Notes: generated from the sequence alone by a model not told the origin. A DNA stretch of 64,000 nucleotides from DASVBE01 sp963770375 (GCA_963770375.1 CAVYPM010000027.1:124001-188000); one strand, 5' to 3'; positions 1 through 8,218 are shown, counted from the first letter of the stretch. Numbers and translations are program-made.

Positions 1-569
1 AACTACTTCCACCTGCTGCGCTGGCAGGCGCTGACGCCGCGGATCAAGCCGCTGATCGTGTTCACCCCGAAGTCGATGCTGCGGCTTAAGACGGCCACCT
101 CGCCGGTGTCCGCGTTCACCACCGGGGTGTTCCGGCCGGTGCTCGGCGAGGGCCCGGGCATCGACGAGGGCGCGGTCCGGCGGATCCTGCTGTGCTCCGG
201 CAAGGTCTACTACGACCTGGCCGAGCGGCGGGCTAAGTCCGGCCGCACCGATGTTGCGGTGGTCCGGCTTGAGCGGCTGTACCCGCTGCCCGCCGAGGAG
301 CTCGAGGCCGAGCTGTCCCGCTACCCGGCCGGCGCCGAGCTGCGCTGGGTCCAGGAGGAGCCGGCCAACATGGGCGGCTGGCCGTACATGGCGCTGCGGC
401 TGCCCGACCTGCTCGGCCGGCCGATCCAGCTGAACTCGCTCCCGGCCAGCTCGGCGCCGGCCGGCGGCTCGGCCAAGAAGCACGCCGTCCAGCACGCGGC
501 GCTGATCGCCGCGGCGCTCGGCGACGCGGCCCGGACGCGGGCGACGGCGAGCCGGGCGGGGGCCGGTAG
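1..569 (+). CDS. kgd: 2-oxoglutarate dehydrogenase E1/E2-type (KGD), C-terminal part
   Basis: This is the 3' end of a multifunctional 2-oxoglutarate dehydrogenase/decarboxylase of the TCA cycle; the 5' part lies outside the window. The start reads NYFHLLRWQAL, followed by the KSMLRLK and SPVSAF region and the terminal block with VRLERLYPLP, LRWVQEEPANMGGW and the last alpha/beta strands, all typical of actinobacterial KGD. The reading frame has no stop where the family ends (near ALGDAAR) and stays open to 1746. Adding one G to the five-G run at 558-562 would give a TAG at 567-569, just before the next gene, so I place the end there. DUF6104 lies immediately downstream, as I recall it does in Streptomyces. 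Confidence 0.85.
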
Positions 570-571
570 CG

Positions 572-772
572 GTGTACGACACCGACCGGGGCATCGAGGA
601 GCTGGCCGGCCGGCGCGGCACGGACGAGGTCACGCTGGGCTGGCTGGCCGAGCGGATGCGCGAGTTCGTGGACCTGACGCCGGAGGCCGAGGCGCCGGTG
701 GACCGGCTGGCGAGCTGGCTGGCCCGGCTGGACGACGACGAGCTGACCGGGCTGGACCTGGACGAGGACTAG
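572..772 (+). CDS. DUF6104 family small protein
   Basis: A 66-residue acidic protein with a GTG start, beginning MYDTDRGIEELAGRRG and ending in an Asp/Glu-rich tail (LDDDELTGLDLDED). The pattern of a short helical protein with an FVDL segment and a WLARLDD repeat near the C-terminus matches the small DUF6104 proteins found beside kgd in actinomycetes. No function is known to me and no catalytic motif is visible. It starts just after the expected kgd stop, so it is probably co-transcribed with kgd, and a strong hairpin follows at 788-831. Confidence 0.75.
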   Translation: MYDTDRGIEELAGRRGTDEVTLGWLAERMREFVDLTPEAEAPVDRLASWLARLDDDELTGLDLDED

Positions 773-787
773 CCTCGCGTCAGCCCG

Positions 788-831
788 GCCCCGGCGCAAA
801 ACCCAGCACCGGGCCGGGCTTGCGCCGGGGC
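788..831 (+). terminator. Hairpin terminator after DUF6104
   Basis: Perfect 12-bp arms (788-799 and 820-831, core CCCCGGCGCAA/TTGCGCCGGGG) with a second small stem inside the 20-nt loop. It lies 16 nt after the DUF6104 stop. There is no U-tract, which is common for terminators in high-GC actinomycetes. Confidence 0.5.
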
Positions 832-833
832 AC

Positions 834-858
834 CCAGACGCGACAGTGTCGCGTCTGG
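834..858. promoter_or_regulatory. Perfect 25-bp palindrome, candidate operator
   Basis: Two perfect 12-bp arms (CCAGACGCGACA and its complement) around a single central G at 846. It sits about 85 bp upstream of the DUF4097-PadR operon start. It could be an operator or part of the preceding terminator; the one-base spacer fits a dimeric repressor site better than an RNA hairpin. Confidence 0.4.
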
Positions 859-890
859 AGGGATCGCCAGGTACGCTGGACGCGATACAT

Positions 891-908
891 CTTAACCGCC
901 GGGTTAAG
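891..908. promoter_or_regulatory. CTTAACC-N4-GGTTAAG inverted repeat, candidate operator
   Basis: 7-bp perfect arms with a GCCG spacer. It lies directly after a possible -10 element (GATACAT, 884-890) and 31 bp before the GTG of the DUF4097 gene. This is where an autoregulating PadR repressor encoded in the same operon could bind. The sequence does not match the ATGT-N8-ACAT form known for some PadR proteins, so the assignment is inferred from position. Confidence 0.4.
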
Positions 909-939
909 GGATATCGTCAGCCCGGGGAGGGAGGGACAC

Positions 940-1746
940 GTGCCGCGCTGGGTCATCGACGCCCCGAAGCTGCTCGAGTTCGACGGTGCTGCGGCCCTGC
1001 GGGTACGGGTCGTGTCGGGCAGCGTCGCGGTGCTGGCTTCGGCCGGGCCGCCGAGCGTGGACGTGGAGAGCCTGTCCGGCCAGCCGCTGCTGGTCAGCCA
1101 CGAGGCCGGCATCCTGACCGTCACCTACGAGGACCTGACCTGGGACGGCGTCCTGGGCTGGCTGCGCCCGCAGCGGCATACCGTGGACGTGACGATCACC
1201 GTCCCGGCCGGCTGCCCGGTGCAGCTGGGCGTGGTGAACGCGAGCGCGATGGTGTCCGGGATCACCGCCAGCGTGTCCGTGCGCAGCGTCAACGGCGGGC
1301 TGATCCTGGACGGGGTGCGCGGCCCGGTGGACGCCAAGACCGTGTCCGGGGACGTGGAGACCCGCGGCCTGGACGGCAGCCTGACCTTCAACGCGGTGTC
1401 CGGTGGCCTGACCCTGGCCGGCGGCACGCTGCAGACCCTGGACGCGCGCACCGCGGCGGGCAAGGTCACCGCCGACGTGGACCTGGATTCCGGCGGCAGC
1501 CTGCGGGTGAACACGGTGTCCGGCGAGGTCGCGATCCGGCTGCCGGCCAGCGCCAGCGCGGACGTGGACCTGCGGTCCGGATCCGGCCGGGTCCGGTCCG
1601 GGTTCGACGCACTGACGGCGTCGGGGCCCGGCAGCGTGGCCGGCACGCTGGGCTCCGGCGGCGCCCGGATCTCGGTGAGCACCCTGTCCGCGCCGGTCAG
1701 CCTGCTGCAACGGGGCGGCCCTGGCCCGGCGGGAGGCGCACGATGA
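940..1746 (+). CDS. DUF4097 family beta-strand repeat protein
   Basis: A 268-residue protein made of repeated beta-strand units, many with a V(S/N)G core (VRVVSGSV, VRSVNGGL, AKTVSGDV, NAVSGGL, NTVSGEV), typical of the DUF4097 adhesin-like/LiaG-like beta-solenoid fold. No signal peptide or membrane helix is visible, so it is probably cytosolic. The GTG start at 940 is supported by a purine-rich site (GGGGAGGGAGGG). The stop overlaps the next ATG (ATGA), so it is translationally coupled to the PadR regulator. DUF4097-PadR pairs occur in actinomycetes, and a role in envelope stress sensing is plausible but not shown here. Confidence 0.8.
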   Translation: MPRWVIDAPKLLEFDGAAALRVRVVSGSVAVLASAGPPSVDVESLSGQPLLVSHEAGILTVTYEDLTWDGVLGWLRPQRHTVDVTITVPAGCPVQLGVVNASAMVSGITASVSVRSVNGGLILDGVRGPVDAKTVSGDVETRGLDGSLTFNAVSGGLTLAGGTLQTLDARTAAGKVTADVDLDSGGSLRVNTVSGEVAIRLPASASADVDLRSGSGRVRSGFDALTASGPGSVAGTLGSGGARISVSTLSAPVSLLQRGGPGPAGGAR

Positions 1747-2675
1747 GCCCCGTCTTCCGGCACGGCAAGCTCCGGCTGTACCTGCTCAAGCTGCTGGACG
1801 AGGCGCCCAGGCACGGCTACGAGGTCATCCGGCTGCTCCAGGACCGGTTCATGGGCGTGTACGCGCCGTCGCCGGGCACGATCTACCCCCGGCTGGCCCG
1901 GCTGGAAGAAGAGGGCCTGGTCACCCACGACACGGTCGGCGGCCGGAAGATCTACCGGATCACCGACAAGGGCCGGGCCGAGATCGAGAGCAAGCTGGAC
2001 GACCTGGCCGACCTGGAGCAGGAGATCACCGACTCCGTGCGGGACATCGCCCGCGAGGTGTCGGAGGACGTCAGGGACACCGTGCGCAACCTGCGTGAGG
2101 AGCTGACCTGGACGGCCCGCGAGGGCCGGGATGGCGGGGCCCGCGACGCGGACCGCGAGGCGGCCAGGGAGCAGGCCCGCCGGGCCCGCGAGGAGGTCAA
2201 GGACAGCGCCCGCCGGGCCCGCAGGGAACTGCTCGGCGAGCCCGCCGAGCCGGAGCCCGAGCCCGAATCCGAGCCCGTGCCCTTCCGGGGCGCGCGGGAC
2301 CGCCGCGACGGCCCGGCCTGGCCGGACTGGACCGGCTGGGCCAGCCGGGCGGGCTGGGCCAGCTGGCGGGGCCCGGGCGGCGGAGCCGGCGGATGGGGCG
2401 GCGGCCCCGGGCGGCCCGGGCGGCCTGACGCCCGGATGCTGCGCGACCTGGAGCGGCTGGCCATCAACTTCGCCAGCCAGCTGCGCTCCGCGGCCTGGCA
2501 CACCGAGGCGCTGGGCACCGACAAGCTGTCCGAGCTGCGCGCGATCCTGGAGGACACCATGACCCGGATCAGGGACGAGGTGTTCACCACGCCCGACCAG
2601 GGTCACGACCCCGGCACGGGCAAACCCGGCGGCACCGGCAAACCCGACGGCACGGACGATCCGCCTACAGGGTGA
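1743..2675 (+). CDS. PadR family transcriptional regulator with long C-terminal extension
   Basis: 310 residues. The first 80 form a PadR winged helix (LYLLKLLDEAPRHGYEVI, PSPGTIYPRLARLEEEGLV, GRKIYRITDKG). An amphipathic helical stretch rich in Arg, Glu and Asp follows (about 85-165), then a Pro-Glu repeat, a low-complexity Trp/Gly/Arg linker (about 195-230), and a final helical region (LERLAINFASQLRSAAW). PadR proteins usually have 100-190 residues, so the second half is unusual. It overlaps the DUF4097 gene by 4 bp. Its last 11 bp overlap the convergent oxidoreductase gene. Probable role: repressor of its own operon. Confidence 0.85.
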   Translation: MSPVFRHGKLRLYLLKLLDEAPRHGYEVIRLLQDRFMGVYAPSPGTIYPRLARLEEEGLVTHDTVGGRKIYRITDKGRAEIESKLDDLADLEQEITDSVRDIAREVSEDVRDTVRNLREELTWTAREGRDGGARDADREAAREQARRAREEVKDSARRARRELLGEPAEPEPEPESEPVPFRGARDRRDGPAWPDWTGWASRAGWASWRGPGGGAGGWGGGPGRPGRPDARMLRDLERLAINFASQLRSAAWHTEALGTDKLSELRAILEDTMTRIRDEVFTTPDQGHDPGTGKPGGTGKPDGTDDPPTG

Positions 2676-3633
2676 AGACCACCTTGCCGAACAGCTCGCC
2701 GCTGATCATCGCGGCGAAGCCGTCGGCCGCGCTGGCCAGCGGCAGCGCGCGGTCGATCAGCGGGCGCACCCCGGTCTGCGCGCAGAACTGCACCAGCCGG
2801 GCCAGCTGATCCCGGCTGCCCATCGTGGTCCCGACCACAGAAAGCTGCAGGAAGAACACCCGGGACAGGTCGGCGGGCGGCGCGGACCCGCTGGTCGCCC
2901 CGGAGATCACGATGGTCCCGCCGGGCCTGAGCGAGCGCAGCGAATGCGCCCAGGTCGCCTCGCCGACCGTCTCCATAACCGCGTCCACCCGCTCCGGCAG
3001 CCGCGCGCCGGACGGGAAGGCCTGGTCCGCGCCCAGCTGGACGGCCCGCTCCTGCTTGGCCTCGCTGCGGCTGGTGGCCCACACCCGGAAGCCCGCGGCC
3101 CGGCCGAGCAGGATCAGCGCGGTGGCCACCCCGCCGCCGGCGCCCTGGACCAGCACGGTCGAGCCGGGCTCGAGCCGGACCCGGCCGAACAGCATCCGGT
3201 ACGCGGTCAGGTAGGCGGTCGGCAGGCAGGCCGCCTCCGCGAAGGACAGCCCGGCGGGCTTGGGCACCAGGTTCCGCCGCGGCACCACGACCTGCTCGGC
3301 GAACGTGCCGTCGTGCTTCTCCGAGAGCAGCGACCGGCGCGGGTCGAGGGTCTCGTCGCCGCCGGCCGCGGCCGGGTCGCCGATCACCGAGTGGACCACG
3401 ACCTCGTTGCCGTCCGGGTCGGTCCCGGCCGCGTCGCAGCCGAGCACGATCGGCAGCCGGTCCGCCGGGATGCCCACCCCGCGCAGCGTCCACACGTCGT
3501 GGTGGTTGAGCGCGGCAGCGCGGACGGTGACCGTGGTCCAGCCGTCCGGCGGAACCGGTTCTGGCCGGTCGCCCAGCTCCAGCCCGGCGAGCGGGTTCTC
3601 GGCGTCGATGCGGGCCGCGGTGACAGCGAACAT
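2665..3633 (-). CDS. MDR superfamily zinc-type/quinone oxidoreductase
   Basis: 322 residues, an NAD(P)H-dependent medium-chain dehydrogenase. The N-terminal GroES-like domain has ALNHHDVWTLRGVG and LGCDAAGTD. The Rossmann domain begins near 160 with VLVQGAGGGVATALILLGRAAG, and the C-terminus is GKVVFTL. The usual structural-zinc cysteine lobe is not evident, so it resembles zinc-independent quinone/alkenal reductases. The substrate is unknown. The ATG at 3633 is the only sensible start. Upstream are tandem TTGATCAACGTT-type repeats that could bind a regulator. Confidence 0.85.
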   Translation of the reverse strand: MFAVTAARIDAENPLAGLELGDRPEPVPPDGWTTVTVRAAALNHHDVWTLRGVGIPADRLPIVLGCDAAGTDPDGNEVVVHSVIGDPAAAGGDETLDPRRSLLSEKHDGTFAEQVVVPRRNLVPKPAGLSFAEAACLPTAYLTAYRMLFGRVRLEPGSTVLVQGAGGGVATALILLGRAAGFRVWATSRSEAKQERAVQLGADQAFPSGARLPERVDAVMETVGEATWAHSLRSLRPGGTIVISGATSGSAPPADLSRVFFLQLSVVGTTMGSRDQLARLVQFCAQTGVRPLIDRALPLASAADGFAAMISGELFGKVVFTL

Positions 3634-3691
3634 GGCTGGGACCCTACCCGGGCCCCGTCGGCCCGAGCCGAGGGCCCTGCCAGCCGCACTA

Positions 3692-3733
3692 GATCAACGT
3701 TCCTTGATCAACGTTCGTTGATCAAGGTTCATT
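3692..3733. repeat. Three tandem 14-bp repeats, candidate operator array
   Basis: Units GATCAACGTTCCTT, GATCAACGTTCGTT and GATCAAGGTTCATT follow one another without gaps, and a fourth begins (GATGAAG). Each unit contains TTGATCAA and AACGTT self-complementary cores. The array is 59-100 bp upstream of the leftward oxidoreductase start. The rest of 3634-3965 holds no gene that I can support. Confidence 0.55.
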
Positions 3734-3965
3734 GATGAAGAAGCGCTGACCCCGGGCTGGATTGCCGGCTGCCGGCAGTCGGGTCGCCGGGCCGCCCCTG
3801 AACCGCTATGCTCCAGCGCACGCTTCTCTCCCCCCGGCCTCCCATATCACGAGCCGGGCCGGCCGCCGCCGTCCGGTTGCGGGTGAACCCTGCCCACAGC
3901 GGGGCAGGCTGTGGAATACTGCCTGCGGGCAACGGCCCAATTTTCTCCGTAGGTGAAGGATCTGG

Positions 3966-4553
3966 GTGGGTCTCACCTCCTACGCTGAGCTAGCGGTGCG
4001 CTTGGTCAACTCGGCCGGCAGCGGCGGGCACCAGGACATGCTCAGCGAGCCAGAGGCGGTCCGCGCGCTGCTCGCGGACCGTTCTGATTTGCGTGGCCCG
4101 GTCACCCGGGTGGATCTCGACGCCCTCCGTCACCTGCGCGATGAGCTGACCGCGGTGTTCTCCGCCTGCACCCAGGGCGATCCGGCCGCCGGGGTGGAGC
4201 GGCTCAACGCCCTGCTGATCAGCCACCCGGTGCACCCGGTCATCGTGCCCGCGCAGGGCCCGGCCCGCCGGGACCGCCGGCCGTACCAGCTGTCGCTGTC
4301 CGGCAGCGGCTCGGTGTCCGACCGGTTCACCACCGGCGCGGTGATGGGGCTGGCCACCGTGCTGACCCAGTTCGGCCCCGACCGGCTCGGCCGCTGCGGG
4401 CTGGCCTGCTGCACCGGGGTTTTCGTTGACACCAGCCCCAATGGGTCCCGCCGCTACTGCTCCGAGCAATGCGGGAACCGCGCCAATGTCACCGCATTCC
4501 GGTTCCGCCGGCGGACCGGCGCCGGCGGTTCCGCGGGCACCGCGGCCGGCTAG
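3966..4553 (+). CDS. CGNR zinc finger domain protein (ABATE-type)
   Basis: 195 residues. The C-terminus has the CGNR signature: a first Cys pair in CGLACCTGVFVD and then YCSEQCGNRANVTAFRFRRR, giving a zinc-binding module that probably contacts nucleic acid. The N-terminus (SYAELAVRLVNS, DLDALRHLRDELTAVF) matches the stress-linked ABATE domain found with it. The GTG at 3966 is preceded by GAAGGAT. Probably a transcription regulator; the target is unknown. The following 289 bp hold an imperfect hairpin (CGTTAGG...CCTAACG around 4568-4607) and no other gene. Confidence 0.8.
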   Translation: MGLTSYAELAVRLVNSAGSGGHQDMLSEPEAVRALLADRSDLRGPVTRVDLDALRHLRDELTAVFSACTQGDPAAGVERLNALLISHPVHPVIVPAQGPARRDRRPYQLSLSGSGSVSDRFTTGAVMGLATVLTQFGPDRLGRCGLACCTGVFVDTSPNGSRRYCSEQCGNRANVTAFRFRRRTGAGGSAGTAAG

Positions 4554-4842
4554 TCAGCCGGGCCCGGGCGTTAGGCCGTCTACCGGCGGCAAAGCGTGCC
4601 CTAACGCGCCCGGAAAGCCTCCGTGGGCGGTCTCAGCCAAATTACTGCGCGGTCCGCGTGGCAATAACGGGCTCATTACAGGGCCGGACAGTGACCGGTT
4701 CGTGATGACGGCGGCCCGCACCGTGCCCGTGTTACCGAAATGACGCCAGCCGGCTGCTTCTCAACTCCTGGGCCGATCATTAGCATGAGCCCTACTCACG
4801 GGCTAGGCGCCCACGCACACGGACCGGAAAGAAGGTTCGATC

Positions 4843-6501
4843 ATGGCAGCTGAGTCAACTGTCGAGGTCACCAGACCGGCAGATGTCGGCCTTAAACGGG
4901 AGTTGGGCCTGATCGGGGCCACCTGGGCATCCGAGACGTCGATCATCGGCTCCGGCTGGCTGTTCGCTCCGCTGACTGCGGTGCTGCTGATCGGTGGGGG
5001 TGCCTGGCTGGCCTGGATCGTCGCCGCAGTCATAGTCATCGTCCTGGCCCTCTCCCACGCCGAGCTCGGCGCGATGTACCCGGTCTCCGGCGGGACGGCC
5101 AGGTTCCCGCACTTCGCGTTCGGCAGCGTGGCCGGCATCGGGTTCGGCTTCTTCTCGTACGTGCAGGCGGTCACGATCGCGCCGATCGAGTGCTACGCGT
5201 TCGTCACCTACGCCTCCTACTACTGGCCGGGCCTCTTCAACGCAGAGCACGGACAAGATCACCGGGGCCGGCTTCGTGGTGACGTCGTGCTGATGGCGGT
5301 GTTCACCGCGGTCAACTTCCTCGCCATGCGCATCTTCGCCCGGGTCAACAACGCCATCACGTGGTGGAAGGTCGCGGTCCCGGTCCTGGCCATCATCGTG
5401 CTGCTGTTCAAGTTCAAGCCGGGCAACTTCACCGCCGCGGGAATTGGCCTGTTCCCCGGCGGCATCAGGGGCCTGACCGCGGCACTGCCGCTGTCGGGCA
5501 TCATCTTCGCCTACTCGGGCTTCGAGCAGGCCGACCAGCTCGCCGGCGAGATCAAGAACCCCGGCCGCAACCTGCCGCGGGCGATCATCGTCTCGATCCT
5601 GATCGGCACCGTGATCTACGTCCTGCTGCAGATCGCGTTCATTGGTGCGCTGCCCCAGAGCGCGATCGGGAACGGGCTCCAGCACATCACTAACCCAGAG
5701 ATCCTCGCGGGGCCGTTCGCCGCCGTCGCGGCCCTGGGCGGGCTCGCGTGGCTGGCGCACATCTTGCGGATCGACGCGTTCGTCTCCCCGTCCGGCACCG
5801 GCCTGATCTACACGACCGGAACCTCGCGGGTCAGCTACGGCCTGGCCAGGAACCGGTACTACCCGCAGATCTTCGGCAAGGTCAACAGTAACGGCGTCCC
5901 GTGGGTCGGGCTGATCTTCGCGTTCCTGTTCGGGCTGCTCTTCCTGCTGCCCTTCCCGAGCTGGCGCTCGCTGGTCGGCATCATCGTCGGCGCGAGCGTG
6001 CTCATGTACGCCGGCGCCCCGCTGTCCGTGGGCGCCTTCCGCCGGCAGGTGCCGGAGGCGAACCGGCCCTACCGGATGCCGGCCGCCGGGTTCCTCAACC
6101 CGGCCGCGTTCGTCGTCGCCTGCCTGCTCATCTACTGGTCGGGGTTCCTGGTGGTCTGGAAGCTCGGCGTCGTGCTGGTGATCGGGTACATACTGATCGG
6201 CATCTCGATGGCGACCGACAAGCAGCGGCCGCCGCTGGACTGGAAGTCGGCGGTATGGCTGCCGGTGTGGCTGCTCGGCATGGGCATCATCTCCTGGCAG
6301 GGCCAGTACGACGGCGGCGCCGTCGCGCCGCCAGTCAACACCGGCAACATCCCGTTCTGGTGGGACATGCTGATCGTCGCCGTGTTCGGCCTGATCATCT
6401 ACTACTGGGCCATGGCCACCAAGCTGCCCAGGGAAGAGATGCTCAACCTCGTCGAGCGGCAGGCGGCGCACGGTGAGGAGCCGGAGGTGCCCCACCACTG
6501 A
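4843..6501 (+). CDS. APC family amino acid permease
   Basis: 552 residues and about 12 predicted membrane helices, an amino acid-polyamine-organocation transporter of the cytoplasmic membrane. The first helix region (GLIGATWASETSIIGSGWLF) carries the unwound Gly-rich segment that binds the substrate amine and carboxylate in this family. Helix 3 begins SHAELGAMYPVSGGTARFP, which is typical of APC permeases. FAYSGFEQADQLAGEIKNPGRNLPRAI around 225-250 is the conserved loop between helices 6 and 7. The ATG at 4843 has a GGAAAGAAGG site. The substrate cannot be told from sequence. The gene stands alone and ends at a strong bidirectional terminator. Confidence 0.85.
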   Translation: MAAESTVEVTRPADVGLKRELGLIGATWASETSIIGSGWLFAPLTAVLLIGGGAWLAWIVAAVIVIVLALSHAELGAMYPVSGGTARFPHFAFGSVAGIGFGFFSYVQAVTIAPIECYAFVTYASYYWPGLFNAEHGQDHRGRLRGDVVLMAVFTAVNFLAMRIFARVNNAITWWKVAVPVLAIIVLLFKFKPGNFTAAGIGLFPGGIRGLTAALPLSGIIFAYSGFEQADQLAGEIKNPGRNLPRAIIVSILIGTVIYVLLQIAFIGALPQSAIGNGLQHITNPEILAGPFAAVAALGGLAWLAHILRIDAFVSPSGTGLIYTTGTSRVSYGLARNRYYPQIFGKVNSNGVPWVGLIFAFLFGLLFLLPFPSWRSLVGIIVGASVLMYAGAPLSVGAFRRQVPEANRPYRMPAAGFLNPAAFVVACLLIYWSGFLVVWKLGVVLVIGYILIGISMATDKQRPPLDWKSAVWLPVWLLGMGIISWQGQYDGGAVAPPVNTGNIPFWWDMLIVAVFGLIIYYWAMATKLPREEMLNLVERQAAHGEEPEVPHH

Positions 6502-6529
6502 CGCGGCAGCTCGGCCCGCAGAATCAATG

Positions 6530-6565
6530 AGCTGGCCCCGTCCCCGGCCGGGGGCGGGGCCAGCT
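6530..6565. terminator. Bidirectional hairpin terminator
   Basis: Perfect 11-bp arms (AGCTGGCCCCG at 6530-6540 and CGGGGCCAGCT at 6555-6565) with a GC-rich loop that can pair further. It lies between the convergent permease and sodX stops, so it can serve both. Confidence 0.65.
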
Positions 6566-6570
6566 GGCGT

Positions 6571-6918
6571 CTACCGTCCGCGCATCGGCCAGTAGCGCGT
6601 GATCACGCGGCCCTCGATCAGGGCCGCGTCAACCGCTCCGAACTCACGGCTGTCCACGGCGCCGGCCCCGGGGTTGTCGGACTCCAGCCACCAGCCGCCG
6701 TGCTCCCGCCAGGCCGCTCGCTTGACGAGAAGCAGGTCCGGCCTGCCGGGATGCCGGGCGATCACCAGCTGCCCGGGCCGCACGCGCACGGGCCGCCCGG
6801 CCCGCGATCCGCGCCAGACCAGCAGCCAGTCACCCGGCCGCAGCGCGGGCTCCATCGACCGCTCGGCGACCGCGACCCGCCACAGCGGCCAGCGCCGCGG
6901 GACAGCCCTGCCGGTCAC
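6571..6918 (-). CDS. sodX: Nickel-type superoxide dismutase maturation protease
   Basis: 115 residues, an S26 (signal peptidase-like) enzyme without a membrane anchor. The catalytic Ser is in ERSMEPALRPGD (Ser21) and the general-base Lys in LLVKRAAW (about Lys66), followed by the box ESDNPGAGAVDSREFGAV. It is divergent from sodN, the known arrangement for the protease that removes the NiSOD propeptide. The GTG at 6918 has a GGGAGGGCGG site and gives a domain-length protein. A longer frame reaching upstream overlaps the sodN start and was not used. Confidence 0.85.
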   Translation of the reverse strand: MTGRAVPRRWPLWRVAVAERSMEPALRPGDWLLVWRGSRAGRPVRVRPGQLVIARHPGRPDLLLVKRAAWREHGGWWLESDNPGAGAVDSREFGAVDAALIEGRVITRYWPMRGR

Positions 6919-7004
6919 GGTCCCGCCCTCCCGGATTCGCGGCCCCCGCAGGGGGTACTGTCGGATGCTGATACACCATGATCTGACATGAGAGAAGGAG
7001 ATCC

Positions 7005-7412
7005 ATGAGGCTGCTCGCACGTCTCCTGTCGCCCCGGGCCACCGTATACGCGCACTGTGACCTGCCCTGCGGGGTCTACGACCCGGCTCAGGCCCGGATC
7101 GAGGCCGAGTCCGTCCGCGCGATCGCCGAGAAGTACCAGGGCAACGACGACCCGGCCTTCAGGGTCCGCGCCATCCAGATCAAGGAAGAGCGCTCGGACC
7201 TCGTCAAGCACCACCTGTGGGTGCTGTGGACCGACTACTTCAAGCCGCCGCACTTCGCGAAGTACCCGCAGCTGCACGAGCTGTTCAACGAGGCGACCAA
7301 GCTGGCCGGGGCCGGCGGGACCAAGGGCAGCACCGACGTGGCCACCGCGGACAAGCTGCTGGCGAAGATCGACGAGATCTCGAAGATCTTCTGGGAGACC
7401 AAGCAGGGCTGA
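7005..7412 (+). CDS. sodN: Nickel-containing superoxide dismutase precursor
   Basis: 135 residues. NiSOD converts superoxide to oxygen and hydrogen peroxide in the cytoplasm as a hexamer. The nickel hook HCDLPCGVYDP begins at residue 17, so cleavage before His17 by SodX frees the amine ligand; Cys18 and Cys22 are the thiolate ligands. The propeptide (MRLLARLLSPRATVYA) is 16 residues. The core and the end (DYFKPPHF, IFWETKQG) match the family closely. ATG with an AGAAGGAGA site. TGTCGGAT and ATCTGACA (6959-6966, 6981-6988) form an imperfect inverted repeat in the divergent region that might bind a metal-responsive regulator; this is weak. Confidence 0.95.
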   Translation: MRLLARLLSPRATVYAHCDLPCGVYDPAQARIEAESVRAIAEKYQGNDDPAFRVRAIQIKEERSDLVKHHLWVLWTDYFKPPHFAKYPQLHELFNEATKLAGAGGTKGSTDVATADKLLAKIDEISKIFWETKQG

Positions 7413-7432
7413 TGCGCTGAGGTGAGGTCACC

Positions 7433-7460
7433 GGGCCGCGCGGGGCACCCCGCGCGGCCC
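7433..7460 (+). terminator. sodN hairpin terminator
   Basis: Perfect 13-bp arms (7433-7445 and 7448-7460, GGGCCGCGCGGGG and its complement) closed by two bases and followed by TTGTG. It lies 20 nt after the sodN stop. Confidence 0.75.
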
Positions 7461-7645
7461 TTGTGCGTCCTATGGGTGCGGGCGGGCCGCCGGCCGGCCT
7501 GGGCGGCGGCCGGTGATCAGCGCGGCGTGCTGGACGCGCGGCGTGCTGACGGTAAGTTGCAGGCACGCGCTCGCGGTAGGTTGCAGGCAGGAGCCGGCGC
7601 CCGGTATCACCGACCGGCGCGGCTCGCCCGGCAGAAGGGGCACAA

Positions 7646-8218
7646 GTGACAGACGAGACAGCTGCGGCGGCGACGAGATCCGCGGCCGGCACGGCGGCCC
7701 GCGGCAGCCACGGTTCTGCGGGTCAGCCGGGTGCCGCCGGGCGGGCGGGGCGGCCCGCGCCGGCCGCGTCCGCGCCGGAGCCTGCGGCTGCGGCGGGTGT
7801 GCCGGCGGCCGACGGCCAGGCCAGCCCGGCCGAGGCCAGGGACCAGGTCACCGTGTGCATGCCCGCCGAGGGCGCCTACCTGTCCGTGCTGCGGACCGCG
7901 ACCGCGGGCCTGGCGGCCCGGCTGGACTTCACCCTCGACGAGATCGAGGACCTGCGCATCGCGGTCGACGAGGCGTGCGCCATGCTGCTCAGCCAGGCCG
8001 TCCCCGGCACCAGCCTGGACTGCACGTTCACCCTGGGCCGGGACCAGATGACGATCGCCGTGTCGGTGCTGAGCCAGGCCGCCCGTCCCCCGGCCAGCGA
8101 CTCCTTCGCCTGGACCGTTCTGTCGGCGCTGGCCGGCAGCGTCGAGGCCCGGGTCGGGCCGGGCAGCAGGCTCGCCATCGTGCTCCAGAAGAGCCGCGAG
8201 CTGTCGGGGTCGGTGTGA
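7646..8218 (+). CDS. Anti-sigma regulatory factor, RsbW-like ATPase fold
   Basis: 190 residues. About 65 residues of Ala/Gly/Pro-rich, probably disordered sequence precede a GHKL-type ATPase domain. The N box is LDEIEDLRIAVDEACAMLL, where the Glu and Asn-equivalent region bind Mg-ATP. The later G boxes are poorly conserved, as in RsbW/SpoIIAB relatives. Such proteins bind and inhibit SigB/SigF-class sigma factors and phosphorylate anti-anti-sigma partners. The next gene overlaps by 4 bp (GTGTGA) and encodes that type of sigma factor, so they are surely partners. No anti-anti-sigma gene is nearby. Confidence 0.85.
   Translation: MTDETAAAATRSAAGTAARGSHGSAGQPGAAGRAGRPAPAASAPEPAAAAGVPAADGQASPAEARDQVTVCMPAEGAYLSVLRTATAGLAARLDFTLDEIEDLRIAVDEACAMLLSQAVPGTSLDCTFTLGRDQMTIAVSVLSQAARPPASDSFAWTVLSALAGSVEARVGPGSRLAIVLQKSRELSGSV

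Noticed and set aside
58..1746. Single 562-residue frame joining kgd end to the DUF4097 protein
   Set aside because: The middle part (about 570-940) has no homology, and a separate small gene and terminator lie there. It is explained by one missing base at the kgd end.
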